Positions 21,960-34,470 are shown, numbered from the stretch's first letter. The stretch: 64,000 nucleotides of DNA from Polytrichum commune (GCA_950295325.1 OX485807.1:21113666-21177665); one strand, 5' to 3'. Notes: generated by a model not told the origin, from the letters alone. Translations and numbers: made by a program.

Positions 21960-23560
21960 GGGGCGGGCTTACTACCTAGTGCTTATGAATCAAGTCTTGA
22001 TAAGGGCCAATCTACCTACCACCAAGGGAATCAATTTTTGGAGGATAATAAAAGAGCAAAGCCCCCGTGCTTGGATTATATGGAAGCTCCAAACAAACGA
22101 CTCCATTTGGCACTTGAATGAACTTCAAAGTAAAACTAAATAAAACAATAAACTGAGGTTGGTAGGCGAGGGGGAAAAAAAAAGTTTTTGGCATGGGACA
22201 TAACATTACTAAGCTCATTGGCTGCAGTTTGTGGGACTAGGTATCGAGCGACCATAATTCTCCTTCAATCCTAGGGTATCATGTTTACGAGGAGCACTTA
22301 TGTTGTGATTGCAAAGTTCTCAATAAACAACTATAATTTATCAAGGTTTTCTTAACTGCAACTTCTTTCATTGGAAAGAGACCATCATCTAATTGCTAAG
22401 TCATGTTATGGACCAAGGTACCATACTAGTGCTAAATGAATCAAGTGTTAATATGGGGTGGTCTACTACCTTCCACCACAAAGGAAAATGATCTTCGGAG
22501 CCTAACCAAAGAACAAAGCTCCCGTACACTGAGGGCCACTTCACACACAAGCCAAGAGCCGTGATCATGAACTTGTAAGAGCCCAAAAGAAGTGTCCATT
22601 GGCCGTTCCAAGACACTTCCAAAACCATGTAGTGTGGTCACGGGCCCTCAAGTGTAGTTTGAGTTCATATTAGACCAGACCCTTAACCAAATGCTATATC
22701 AATGAATTTCTATTCATGCATGGTCCTCACATATGATAAAATATAATAAATAATAAATGGTTGTGAGATTCCGGAGTGCCATGGTCTCCAAGAGGTGGGT
22801 TTTAAAAATAGTTAAAGTGACCGTGAAACATGGTCCATTTCATGCCATTTAAGAATCCATGTAGACTTTTACATCCATCTTGCACTCACTTACTCGGTTG
22901 GTCCCTCAAGCGTAGTGTGAAGCGAACTTGGACCAGCTCCGCCTCTTCCACCAATGAGAGTGCTTGAAGTGCCATGGTCTCGGGCCCTCGGTCTCATGTA
23001 CGAAGTGGCCCTAAGGGTATCCAGGCTACAAACAAACAACTACACTTGATGGACTCAATCAAAGGTAAAAATAAAGTATAATAAGAAGGCAAGGGTAGTA
23101 TGAAACGTAAAGATGTTTTCGGCATGGGAGTGGGGCACCATACTACACGGTGCTTATGAATCAAGTGTCCATAAGGGGGGGGGGGGGGGTCTACACACTT
23201 ACCATCCACCACAAAGTAAAACGATTCTTGGAGCCTAACGAAAGTGCAAAGCCCCCGTGTTTGAAGTCTATGCGAGTAACAAACAACCGACTCAACACTC
23301 GAAAGCAAAACTACATTAAAACTTAAGGATACTAGGGGAGGAGGGCAAAGATGTTTTCGGCATGGGAGTGGGATACTTACTAGGGCTAAATGAATCAAGT
23401 TTTGATACGGGGCGATCCACCATACTACCTTCCACCATAAAGGGGAACGATCCTTGGAGCCTAACAAGGAAGGAGCAAAGTCCCCGTGTTTAAATTCCAT
23501 GCACCCGACTCCACTTGGCACTTGACACAACACTCAAAAGTGGATTAAAGCATCGTCATA
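21960..23560. repeat. Four-unit tandem repeat array, units about 200-250 bp
   Basis: Units start near 21960, 22400, 23130 and 23355. Each contains, in order, GC(A/T)TATGAATCAAG or GCTAAATGAATCAAG, a TACCTTCCACCA-like block, GGAGCCTAAC, AAAG(C/T)(C/T)CCCGTG, and TTTTCGGCATGGGA. The second unit is split by a family C MITE at 22533-23011. Divergence between units is considerable, so the array is old. A 15-G tract sits in the third unit. Confidence 0.6.
22533..23011. mobile_element. Complete PIF/Harbinger-like MITE (family C)
   Basis: 479 bp bounded by GGGCCACTTCACACAC and GTACGAAGTGGCCC, with candidate 3-bp target duplication TGA (22530-22532) / TAA (23012-23014). It interrupts a tandem-array unit whose sister units run through uninterrupted, which confirms insertion. 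It contains CTTGAAGTGCCATGGTCTC and its near-complement sub-terminal motifs. Non-coding. Confidence 0.65.
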
Positions 23561-23607
23561 ATAAGTTAACAAGGTGAGGGTAAAGGGAGGAAAAAGGACA
23601 AAAATGC

Positions 23608-23613
23608 CACGTG
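23608..23613. promoter_or_regulatory. G-box / ABRE-type CACGTG
   Basis: GCCACGTGAC lies about 0.9 kb upstream of the DRM1/ARP start codon, in a GC-rich island (23600-23720) that also holds CCACGTCAG. ACGT-core elements bind bZIP/bHLH factors, and DRM1/ARP genes are commonly stress- and dormancy-responsive. A regulatory link is inference. Confidence 0.4.
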
Positions 23614-24496
23614 ACCATCACCCTTCCTTCACGTCTCAAGCCACGTCAGAAGGGCCCCACCACACCCGGCCCCACTCGCACGGGCGACCCCGGGGTCGGA
23701 AGCCGCTCGGCGCCTACCCGGACCCACATACGCGTCATATACGAATACGAATACGAATACACAAAAGTACGCTTTACACACTACACGAGATCAAAATACG
23801 TATACAATGTACTCGTAGTCCCCTGTGGATAGAGCATAAGTAAGCCCGCTCCCACATTCTCCGAACCTTTTCCTCTCCCATCGCGCTACTTTGTCATCTG
23901 CTCGCACAGCTTGCATTTGTGCTGTTCTCTTCTCGTTTCTGGTCTTCCAGCGATTCCTCACCGCCCCATTGTGGGTTACAAGCTCTTCATCGCGTTGCGA
24001 ACGGTTGAGTATCGAGATTTTGCGAGTTTTGAGGCTAAGAGTGCTGGTTTGGGTGGGTACATTGGTCAGTGGAGTATCCCATTTGGTTGTGTTGGTGTTG
24101 GAGGTTTTGGAGTTTGAGCAAGAAGGATCGATTTCTAAGCCTTTCGTGTAGTTTAGAGTTTGGTCGAATTTTGACGGACTTGTAGTGCAGCCAAGCCAAG
24201 GCTTCGGAGTTTTGTTAGATCTCGGAGTGCGTGCCAAGGAAAGTGAATTGATTACGGAGAGTGTTTGAGTGTGTAGGCGGATTTTGGCAAATTTGCTGCG
24301 ATTTTGGCAGGAGTGGAATTTTGGGTTGTTAGTAGTAGTGTTGGAGGAGTTAAGATCGTTGCAAGATCCTCAAGGGAAAGGGCTAGGAGAGTGCGAAAGA
24401 CGTGTGCTTTACTAGTGTTGGATCGCATTTGAGTTTGGTGTTAGTGTTTCATCTTCTGCCCCTGGAGACTTTCAGTTTTCAACATTGCCAAACAAC

Positions 24497-25717
24497 ATGG
24501 GTCTTCTGGACAAGCTCTGGGACGATGTACTTGCTGGACCCCAGCCTGACAAGGGTTTGAAGAAGTTGAGGAAGGAGCGGTTGGCCGCAGCCGGAGGCTT
24601 GGCCGATGTGTTCCAAGATGGTAAGCAGCTTCTGCCATGGCCAAATTTTCATGTTACGGAGGCATGGCGTGGAAAATAAGATCCCAAACCCGGAAGATCT
24701 GGTGAAACCGTTGCTGTTGATGATGCATGTAGATACATAGATGGATTGAAACCCCAGTTGAAGTTGCAGTGGCTGAGGTTTCTGTTCTGTCTTTCTCTCT
24801 GTCTGACATGGCCAAATTGAATGTGAGGCATAGCATGCCAATTTGGAACCCAAACCCGGAAGATCCGGCGAAACTACTGTTCATGCTGCATGTAGATAGA
24901 GAGATGGAAACCCCAGTTGCAGTAGCTGAGGGATTTGTGTCTGTCTGTCTGGATGTGGTTTGAACCAGATGGTGATGATATGTCCAAGAGGATGATGGAC
25001 CGGAGGAGGAGTGCAGAGTTTCAAGCCTCTCAAGCTGAGGCTCGCCGTGTAACGCAGAGCATCTCTATTAAGAAACCCCCGATGCTCCGTAACTTAGACA
25101 CCGATTCTCCCATGGCATCCCCTGGGAGCTACGGATCCAGCCCTCCTGCATCACCGTCCCTAGCCTCACCTTCTCCAAGCAGTAAGTACATGTTCCTATT
25201 GTTGCATACTTGCTGAATCTGCATGTCATGTGATCAATGTGCATTATTAAGATCATTTCCTAGAAACCATCTTGTCAAGGTGGGGTACTCTTTCCTCATT
25301 GTTAGCCCTGTACATGCAGTGTTCAAGGATAAGGAGAAGAGATGGCGCAGTGTGTTCCACCCTGACGGCAGAGAGATCTCTCGAAGCTGCTCTGCAAAAT
25401 TTGAAAATGTGCCTTGCAATTCCCCTACCGTCTATGACTGGTAAGCACTTCTCCTAACCCATTCTGGGGTCCATTTCTCTAGATCCCAACATGTTTGCTT
25501 AACAGTGTTTTTACAACATGGTTAGATATTGGACGAAGCTCTCTCTTTTTCAAATTGGGTTTAGATGTCTTGATTGCACTTTGTCACCACATTTCCTCAA
25601 GATCTTAACATGTTTGTGGAAATGGTATTTGTTCACATTGTGTTGGGTTTATATGCCTCTAAGTCACATTTGATTTCCACGTTCTGCAGGGTTGTGATAT
25701 CTGCTTTGGACCGGTGA
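24497..25717 (+). CDS. Dormancy/auxin-associated protein (DRM1/ARP family)
   Basis: Four exons, each joined at GT-AG sites in matching phase: 24497-24620, 24969-25181, 25320-25440, 25690-25717, encoding 161 residues. The start MGLLDKLWDDVLAGPQPDKG is the family's hallmark N-terminus, followed by a short LRK basic motif. The middle (exon 2) is disordered, Ser/Pro-rich (SPMASPGSYGSSPPASP). Exon 3 carries the conserved RWRSVFHPDG and the C-terminal CNSPTVYDW signature. The last exon adds only VVISALDR, unlike the LYSGETRSKH-type ends of seed-plant members. The family is small, intrinsically disordered and linked to growth arrest, dormancy and stress; molecular function is not settled. The upstream 600 bp (from about 23840) is probably promoter plus 5' UTR. 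I see no lesion, so the gene looks functional. Confidence 0.9.
24636..24960 (+). repeat. Degenerate tandem duplication in DRM1 intron 1
   Basis: Two copies of roughly 160-190 bp, each containing ATGGCCAAATT, CCCAAACCCGGAAGATC, TGCATGTAGATA and GAAACCCCAGTTG. Reading frames are broken in both, so this is intronic and not alternative exons. Confidence 0.65.
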
Positions 25718-27852
25718 ATATAAGTGTGGTAGAAATCCAAGTGGGGGGAGTTGGCATCTACTTGCTCTGATACTTGGATACATGTCCGGACAAGTTACTT
25801 ACACGTTGTTTGAAGCCATCTCTACTTGGAGGTCGCATTTTAATGACCTCCTGGTTAACCGGCGGTGAACTTTTGTAGGACTGAGAAAGTGTGTGTGATC
25901 TTGCGACTTGAAATTACAAAGGATCTGGTGAATGGCATGTAGGGAGTAGGAAAAGAAAGAATGCTGTTCCAAGCGTGGTGCAAGTTTTCTACTGAAATCT
26001 TGATGGGGGCAGTGGTGCTGAAACAAAAGGCCTGTCCCTCACCCCACCCGCGGCTCTACATATATAAGATGGGCGAAGAGTTTTAGTGTTAGGACTATCA
26101 AGAGCAAGACAAATCGTGGCTACGAAGACCAAGAAGACGACAACGACGAGGAGAATTGAAGAAGTATTTAAAGGTTGGATGGTCCTCATCCAGTCTTCCA
26201 CATGCCGGGCGTGAATGAAACATTTTGCCAATTTGTCTAACGATCTTGTGCAGACAAATGTGGGCATCAATCAATGATGATGACGAAAAGGATTAGTTTT
26301 GGAGACTCGATAGGTGAGCAATTTCGGGGCCAAATTCAAGACTGGAAATGCTTTGTTTTAAACTGTTTATAACCTGCAGACTGGGAATGATGATGATGGT
26401 GAAGGAGGAGTTTGTTTGACTCGATGGGGTTGAACATGTGCACACACTGTACAGTGCTGGGTGATGAGGTCATTCCAAGGCAAGGTTGGTTGGATATGGT
26501 GCAATGCAATGGCAAGCACGAGCCAATATATAATTTGCAGGAGATAGACATCGCGAGCTTTTTGTAAATTACTGAAAGCGAAGCTTTTGTAAAGTAGGAA
26601 TAGGGATAGGAATATTAAGGACAAGGTCTGTAGCATATTTGTTGCAGATGGAGGAGGAATTAATTTATTATTTTGATTGGAAGGTACCTGGCCTTAGTAG
26701 TGGATCATAAGGTAGCAGGAGCTGAGCTACTCTCTTGTATTTAGAGTGATCTTCAGAACTTTGATTGGTATATGTAATTAGGTATGTATCAGTGTATAAT
26801 CGAATTTGTTGGTCTATCTGGATCATCTATTTTACTTGGCTTGTTATATTATTTGCTTTTGTTGGTTGACATGATGCATTTGCAAAAATTGAGATGGGGA
26901 GCGGGTTTCTTTCCGTAGGTAACTTATTCTACTTTTGTTTCGAAGTGTGATAAGTTTTATGATCTTGGGAGCTTGAAGTAGTAATATGATGTCTTAAACT
27001 TCCATATGATGTGTTGCATCACTCAATTTTCACACTCAGCTTGAAAATGGTTGTTTTTCTTCACATGTTGAAACTATTGATGTTCATGTATTTTTGAGTG
27101 CGATCATTGTTCGCTTATGATTATGTTCTATAGTGTTTTCAGAGGTTGTGACAGAGCTGCACGTGTGAGAGAGCTATTATGCCACTTTTGCTCTTTCAAT
27201 GTAGCTGAAAATGAGGCACACAATATGTTTCCCCTGTACCTCTCCATCAGAGAGGAATCTGTTATGTGATTATGCAGTATTAGGGAGTCTCAAGCCTTGC
27301 GATTGAACCATTAGAGTAATATTAACCTCTCACTGAGGCTACTGCACTCTGCTATTCTAGCTATGTTTGACACCATGTTGATGTACTTTTGGCTTCTTGG
27401 ACATTAAAATCGTTTTACACTGATTTCAATCAATTAGGATCTTGATGACTACATACTTTGTTCCCTCACATAAGTTTTCTGCCATTTGAGAGGAGCATGC
27501 ATCTTCTGAGATTGGACAAGTCCTACAGGCGCACAAGATTGAAGGGGAATTTCCTGACCAAGTATAAAAATGAGGAATAGGACATCTGTGGGTGAATGCA
27601 CATCAATTGTTGTGGTGTTTGCATTCAATTCTCCGGCAGCAATTTGTTGTGCAATATATAGACTAGATACACTGGGCCCGAAAGTGCTAACTTATGACTG
27701 CATTGTCCTTTCCTCCTACTGGATCGCATTGCTTTTTCGACTGAATAGAAGCTTTTCAGAATGATGGATTTCATCATAACTGCCACTCTTCCTTGTACCT
27801 TGGAAATGGGTATTATATCTGTATATAGTCTGGTAGATTTTTGTGTTTAAAT
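25718..27852. other. 3' flank of DRM1/ARP, no further gene
   Basis: It contains the 3' UTR of the gene and then intergenic DNA. No poly(A) site can be fixed with confidence, though the sequence becomes T-rich around 26780-26860. No conserved coding segment was recognised. Confidence 0.4.
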
Positions 27853-28095
27853 TCAATGAACGGGGAGAACTGACTGCTGGTTACAGATGAACCGGTTGAG
27901 TTCGAGAAATAACTGGTTGAAGTTCCAGACTTCAGGAAAATAATCCATCATTTAAGAGGAATCTGTGAAATATACCTCAAATTAGTAACGCAAAACCGAA
28001 AAATCTCAACATCTAATCAGTTGAACTAGGAAACGCTAGAATTTTGACTGATTATGCCCAAAAATCTCCTCGGACACTGGTTGAAATTGGCCCAC
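27853..28095. mobile_element. AACCGGTT MITE family P, copy 2
   Basis: Left ATGAACGGGGAGAAC, right AAAATCTCCTCGGACACTG (inverted GGGGAG/CTCC ends). Internal GAACCGGTTGAG and TTTAAGAGGAATCTGTG match copy 3. No clean target duplication was found. Confidence 0.55.
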
Positions 28096-28383
28096 ATCAA
28101 AGGGACATGCATGGTACTTATTTGGAAGATTACATTATGAACATTAATTTCATACTATGTTGGCAGTCAGAAAATGATAACAACTTAACCCTCATGTTGC
28201 ATGTGATGTGAGCTTAAACTAAAATGAGCCAGCACCCATGTGAGATGATATGCAATTTTCATTTGAAAATGCAGGTTGCTGATAGCTGTATTGCTCTCAT
28301 TGATTTTTTTTAAAAATAATTTTTAATTTGTAAAGTAAAATTAGAATTAATTTTAATGGTGTGTTATTACTTTGAGGCCGGGG

Positions 28384-28615
28384 GAGAGAGAAAGGGAGAA
28401 TTATTGCATATGAGCGTACCTCTTATCCATGCGAACATAACTTCTATAGGTTTGTTGTTAACTCATCTCAAATGACTTGTACTAGACTAATTTGGGTGCT
28501 TTGAAGGTAATTCTGTTGTAAATTTAATTAAATATAATACCATTTGGGGTGTTGGGCGTTTATGTTGGATGAATGATAGGTACGCTTGTATGTGCTAATT
28601 ATCTTTCTTTAAGGA
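28384..28615. mobile_element. Foldback MITE family F, copy 4
   Basis: GAGAGAGAAAGGGAGAATTA leads into GCGTACCTCTTATCCATG. The right arm is TGTTGGATGAATGATAGGTA followed by CGCTTGTATG. The interior is inverted relative to copies 1 and 5 (carries AACTCATCTCAAATGAC). Confidence 0.5.
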
Positions 28616-30142
28616 TTGGTTACACACAACCACCATTGTAGTGGTTTGTAGTGTACCTTCTTTGGTTCTATTTTTGAGGGATCAAGAGGGACACAATGTA
28701 TTGGTGACAACCACGGTCATGCGTAGGTTTATTGTTGATCCGCCCCAACTTTATTTTTACCAAACTAATTCATGGTTTCTGGTGCTATAAGGGGTTCCAA
28801 TGTTTTCATATTCAACTTACGTGCTTGCAACGACTCTTGGGCCCATGGTTGTGGTGATTGTAGTTTGCTTTCCTTGTTTGATTCTATTTGATTTGTAGTC
28901 ATCACGTGGCATCAAGAGAGACCTTCAAGTCCAAAGCATGGGATAGTGATTGTAGGAGGCAATTGCTCAATGACAAACTTTACATGAGAATCCTTAAATT
29001 AATTGTCTCCATTGCATGGATTGCACTCTTCAACTACAACCATGCAAACCTTGTATGTAAATGGAAAAGAATATAAATTTGTTTGAAAGTCGTGTTGAAA
29101 GTGGGCCCAATACAACCACAACCACTTGAGTATTTGTGTGTAAATGCCCATTCCATTTTGAATCTATTTGTTAATGTAATTATGTACACTATAGTTGCTA
29201 AACACGTTAGATGGCAATGGGGAAGGGTGTAGGCCGGGGCAATCCCTACAAACAAAGATGGGTCTCAATGACACAATTTGCAATGACCAAGTTATCTATT
29301 CGTCATTGAGATTGGCTTGCAAGGATAACCTAGGTGGGCCCTAGGATTCGACATGATATCTATCAAAATCACAAGCATAGATGCATGACACCACACGAAA
29401 TCAGTTTGAAACTCTGAAGTTTACAACCAATTTCAAGCTTGTTTCAAGATATATGGAGAAATCTTTGTTGAAGGTGGAAAGTCATTGAGTGAAATTCATT
29501 GAGCATCCATTGTAGCACTACATTGCAGGTAATATCTGGGAAAAATAATGAACAATTCTTTAATGCTGAAGAATGTTACAATAGATGACTTACGACCATT
29601 TTGACACACGTATGTCCCTTGCGGCGGTCCAATCTAAGTGAGTTAATGTCATTTTGGTCGTTTCGGGACATGCCAAATAAACCCATAATTGCTTGCAGTG
29701 GATGTAATCTACCTCAACTAAGGTCGTTAATTATGTCATGTACGTGCGAGGATGCAAAATGCCTCCTTGTTGGTTACTTGATAACGACCATGATCTTTAC
29801 GTATGGAATCCTGCTCAAAATGGTTTCAATACATGTCACATGTACAAAAGTTTTTGTATACTGTTCTTGATGGATGTGATCCAGTTACAACCGTGGGTCA
29901 TTGACACAATGTCAGTTTGGGTCATTTTGGACCGTGTAATTTGAGATCAATACACCCAGAACCAACACCCAAAAGCTCTTTGCACTTGCTAGATGTACAC
30001 TGGTTATGAAAATGTACACCGTCTGAACATCTCATCTAGGTGTCGAGCATAAATCGCCTACCAATAAACAACTAAACCCTCGTAACTTTTGCATACGATG
30101 TCCAAACGATGCATTCTTTAGTGTGTTGGATTCCTCTTGATC
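28616..30142. other. Gene-free DNA
   Basis: No gene seen. A segment near 29690-29770 (GTGGATGTAATCTACCTCA... ACGTGCGAGGATGCA) recurs at 30500-30565 (GTGGATGTAATCTGCCTCA... CGTGCGAGGATGCA), a local duplication without a clear coding frame. Confidence 0.4.
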
Positions 30143-30369
30143 AACGATCGGGGAGAAACCGGCAGTTAGTGACAAATGGACCGGTTGAGTTTGAGAAATA
30201 ACCGGTTGAAGCTCGAGACTGCAGGAGAACTACCGATCATTCTAGAGGAATCTATGGAATATACCCCAAACTTCATAAAGGAAAACCGGAGGATGCCAAC
30301 ATGTAACCGGTTGGGCTTGTAAACACTAGGATCTCAACCGGTTATGCCCAAAAACCTCCCCGATCACTG
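30143..30369. mobile_element. Complete family P MITE with 9-bp target duplication
   Basis: 227 bp with ends AACGATCGGGGAG and CTCCCCGATCACTG, flanked on both sides by the identical 9-mer CTCTTGATC (30134-30142 and 30370-30378). A 9-bp duplication is characteristic of Mutator-like elements. The interior has four ACCGGTT motifs. Non-coding. Confidence 0.65.
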
Positions 30370-30378
30370 CTCTTGATC

Positions 30379-32299
30379 TTGCAGAAAAGAAGAAAACGCA
30401 GCAAAAGAAAGTCACTCAACAATTTATACTATTAGAAACCGTGCTTGGCAATCGCAATTACTCTGTCGCAATACTTGTTACCTTGGACCCACAGTTGCTT
30501 GTAGTGGATGTAATCTGCCTCAGCAACGTCCTGAACTATGTCAGGCACGTGCGAGGATGCAGAAAAATGTTCCCTTCCTCTCAATGCTGGCTTCGTTCAC
30601 GACAACCAAATGTCTTGCTTTCTGCACAGATTCGCCTCGAAAGAATTTCAATCTCATCTGTGCAGTAAGTTAACTGTTTCCGTATACACGAAATTTTCGA
30701 TCGCCGCGATTGCTGTTCCAGCTAGCCGTAGTAGGAGGAGGGTGAGGATCGTGTCTACCACAAACACAGCAGATTGATTAAATGAAAGCGAGACGGGAGT
30801 TGGTGAAGGACGATCGATATGAATTTAATGTTAACGGCTGGGGCTACATATATGTAGTTTCCCAAGTACTCGGAGCTCAAGGATACCCGAAATTCCAAGC
30901 CTCACAGGCGATGAGAACCACCAATTCCGCAGACCATAGCATAGGACACTCGTCAATTGTGGTATTCCAACATCACTACCTATACTGTTTGTCGTAAATA
31001 GTGTGGGCATGCGTAAGGTGTGATTTTATGTCCCGGGGCCTACCTGATCGTGGTGTCGGTCCACTACATACACCATGGCACATGAAAATAGTGTGCAATT
31101 TTTCGTTTCCTGTGTGGGTGTTGTCCGGCTCGTGTTTCATGCTCTCCAACAGTTTCTACATAGTGGACCTGTGCGACGAAGCTTGTGTTGCATTAGCAAA
31201 TCTATGATGAAGCATCAACAAAAAAATTGGGTTGGAAATTGGATTAGTAGTGCATGTTTGTTGATTCCGTAACTCAATAGTACGTAGGTCCTCCCCATTG
31301 TATTCACCACACTGATTATCTCAAGTTATGCGTGTTACGATTCGGAGTTACTAAGAAGTTCAATGTTTACTGATGAAAGTTCAACAAGTTGTTCAAACAT
31401 TTTAGAAACATAAATGACTTTGCTTAGTACATTATTTCATTCTCACTAAACAATTATAGCATCGTGTAACTCTGAATAGTAACTCACACTAGTTGGGATA
31501 ACCGGTGTAGTGACTGTGGAGTTGTTAATGAAATTTGAGGACGTAGTCCAACGTCTTTTATGGTGTTTGTTCTTTAATCCTCACCGAACCACACACCTAT
31601 CAAATATAGGTATCTTATTAAGACAAGTGACCAAACAACAATCACATATCTTACTGGTCATGCTATCATGAGATATTCACCTCCTTCCTCTAGGTCGGAG
31701 TTAGTTTCTTAGATGCACACTGAGTACTTCCAATCCAATAAAAATATTGTAGCTTACAACCTGGAATGTTTGTGATGCTAAATACTATGGGTTGATAAAT
31801 AGCGTGCACCCACATATTGCTCAATTTTTTTTCCATGTGGAAATGATCTCAATTGTGTGGCCCACAATATTTATCATATTCATTATAGTGCCTGCCTATG
31901 TAAGTTATCGGCATACCATCTTGTTACTACACACGAGGATGATTCACCAACCTTTGATGCTTTATCCTCACCACATGTTTCCACTCCATGTAAGGTACTA
32001 GAAATACCCAAAAGCAACCTTGTCCGTAAAGTGTCCTTAAAACTTAATTATTGGTTCAAACGATGCCAAACACCATCAACACATGAAAGTCTATAACTAA
32101 GGTAGAAGTAAATATGGCAAATAAGATTTTTGCACCGTTGATAAATGCACATTTTACATCAAAATATATGTAGGAAATACTAGAAGCATATAATGGGAAC
32201 CTTAGATACATATACTTTGAGAAGCAATGTGGTCAAAATACCGTTCCAGATGCGATTTTTTTTATGATAATCCATTTGTACATGTTACAAAAGCGCCTA
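30379..32299. other. Gene-free DNA
   Basis: No gene supported. A short segment around 30680-30780 is locally GC-richer with Arg-rich frames but has no recognisable domain or splice structure. Confidence 0.35.
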
Positions 32300-33006
32300 G
32301 GGGGTGGACTCTTTATTGGAAACCTAAATGGTGTGTGTGGGTCCCTATGAAAATAAACCCCCTATATACAAGACGTTTATAGAGAAAAATAAATGTATAG
32401 GTACTAACAACATGCTAGAAAGTGGACTCATGTATTTATATTAGTTTTTCCAATTTAATGTTATAAATGCCTCCACTACATACACATATACATAATATAA
32501 ATCATGAATTAAATAGGCCTCTATCACACATGAAATTCACTTTCACTTTCCAATAAGAAAGCATCGAACGTTTTTTTTTCCATCCATAGCATGTAACTTA
32601 ACGATTGTATCAAATTAACAAAAGACAAGAGCATAATAACTTAGCCACAATTTGGAGCAAAACTCAAGGAAACTCCAAGGGCCTCTAGTTTGTGAAACCC
32701 TAGAACCCCAAATGCAAACCCTAAGAAGAACATACATGGTAGTCATTAAGGCCTATGACCATATGACAATAATGGATGAAAACGTGAATTAGATGAAACT
32801 AGCACATCTATTATCAAGTTTTTCTCTAAACCCTAGGGCCCCCTTTTGTACATCTACCTTTACTTCAAAGAAATAAATAATCCTTTTAGATGTATACACT
32901 AAAGAAAAATAATACATCTCCCTTATGTATATTATGTATGCTAATCCCTCATGTAATACCCCTTAAACTCATTTTAGTTTGTACGTGTCGTGAAGAGTCC
33001 ACCTCA
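32300..33006 (-). mobile_element. Family T element, copy 2 (inverted)
   Basis: Bounded by GGGGGTGGACTCTTT and GAAGAGTCCACCTC. It is the reverse complement of 6343-7054 with moderate divergence; shared blocks include CCCTTATGT.TA.T.TGTATGC and GTACATCTACCTTTACTTC. No coding capacity. Confidence 0.55.
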
Positions 33007-33777
33007 GAGCCAAAACGTGTTTACAACAAGAGATGTACTTCACATCTAAGGTTGATTTTTGGCATTGTTATCATAGGGTCCATTGATAAGAATATATGTA
33101 TGCAAGTTTATTATGCCCACAATTCATGTAATATCCTCTATTAACTTAATACCTAGTTCTATGAGGGCCTAAGGTCAATTACCAACTTACCCCTATAGGC
33201 AACACTTTCAAAATTCATAAAATTTTCAACTAATATGAAAATATGCAAATATTACATGCTAACATGTGTTGGAATCCCCTTTTGATTGCCAACAAGGCCC
33301 ATTAATATATATAAAAAGAAGCTCTTATGACATGACATATGTTAAATTGTCAAAAGTAAGAATTATAGGTGTTTCTACCAATGTTTTTGTGATAGCATTT
33401 GGGTAGCTACAATGAGGATTTCGCGTTGTTTTTAGTACTAGTAGGATACATGTGTTTGACGATTATATTTCTTTCCGGTATCATTTGGATCTATGTACCA
33501 TGTAAGAACCTTTATACCTAAGTTAAATCGTCCTAGTATCAACATAAGTTAGAACAGGTTCGACCCAAATAATAATACGGGTCTACAAAGACTCTATCAC
33601 CTTGAGATACACACCGAATACAAATTTTAAATTCATATCACAATTTTGATACCCACAGATCATTTCTTTGATACCGTTCTTGATGTTGATTACTAATACC
33701 ATGCCCGATTCACCTAAATACCAGTCCAACATTGGGTCCTACCAAATTTTATGAGTTTCTTACTGTCTAGTGTCTAC

Positions 33778-33780
<3 letters not shown>
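33007..33780. other. Gene-free DNA
   Basis: I see no gene, RNA or repeat with recognisable ends in this stretch. Confidence 0.35.
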
Positions 33781-33832
<52 letters not shown>

Positions 33833-34068
33833 CATTATCATGTACGAACATACCTCTCATTCATCCAACATAAAAACCTTGAAACAATATGCAGCCCGGA
33901 GGTTACTTTTAAAGTTGATTTGACACTAGAATTAGCTTTTAAGAACCCACATTATTTAAGCGAAATAATTTAAGATGAATCGACAACAAACCTATAGATG
34001 ATCAAGTAAAGTTTTTATGATGGATGGATGAGGAGTGTGCTTGTATACAATAACTACCTCTCTCCGGT
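33781..34068. mobile_element. Foldback MITE family F, copy 5, with long (GA)n
   Basis: Starts with 25 GA units (33781-33830), then GAACATACCTCTCATTCATC. Centre TTTAAGATGAATCGACAACA; right arm GATGGATGGATGAGGAGTG followed by TTGTATACAATAAC and CTCTCTCC. The GA tract at one end and CT at the other make the outermost termini themselves a microsatellite. Confidence 0.65.
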
Positions 34069-34394
34069 GCCCACATGTAAGTAGGCAAAGTAAACCCTCG
34101 TCAACTAGACGGGGTAACTCAAGCTCATGCGACAAATGAATGCGAGGATGTGTGTGAAGTGTGCACCGGTGCATCATCAGGTGTCCTTGCCTTTAAGCAT
34201 GTGGGCGGCCCAAAAAGCAAATAAGGAGCCTCTTAAGTAAGTAGCCTAGGAAGCATCCGGAAGCTCCCACCGTAATCGCCCCAAGGGGATGAATTTGGGA
34301 ACCACCGGTCAACATTGGAAGGAAGGAAGTAAGTAAGTAAGTGGCACTTTCTCCCTCTTTATTAAGACACATTTGCTCGCGTGAGAAAGTGCCA

Positions 34395-34470
34395 TGTTAT
34401 CCGAATGTTGTATTCTCGGTAATATGACATTTTGGTCTCGAATGTTGTATTATCGAGGATTTTCAAAGGA
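34395..34470. mobile_element. Tc1/pogo-type terminal remnant
   Basis: Contains CGGTAATATGACATTTTGG and TTGTATTATCGAGGATTTTC; related motifs (CCTCGATAATATGACG, ACTCGATAATGCGACA) occur at 42350 and 43285. CTCGATAATACGAC-type strings are common at ends of Tc1/mariner/pogo elements. No transposase found. Confidence 0.35.

Noticed and set aside
23791-24237. 148-residue minus-strand frame upstream of DRM1
   Set aside because: No motif and overlaps the probable 5' UTR/promoter of the DRM1/ARP gene.
31365-31420. ACTGATGA ... AGAAAC string as a hammerhead candidate
   Set aside because: No convincing stem II between the two boxes and no cleavage-site stem; expected by chance.
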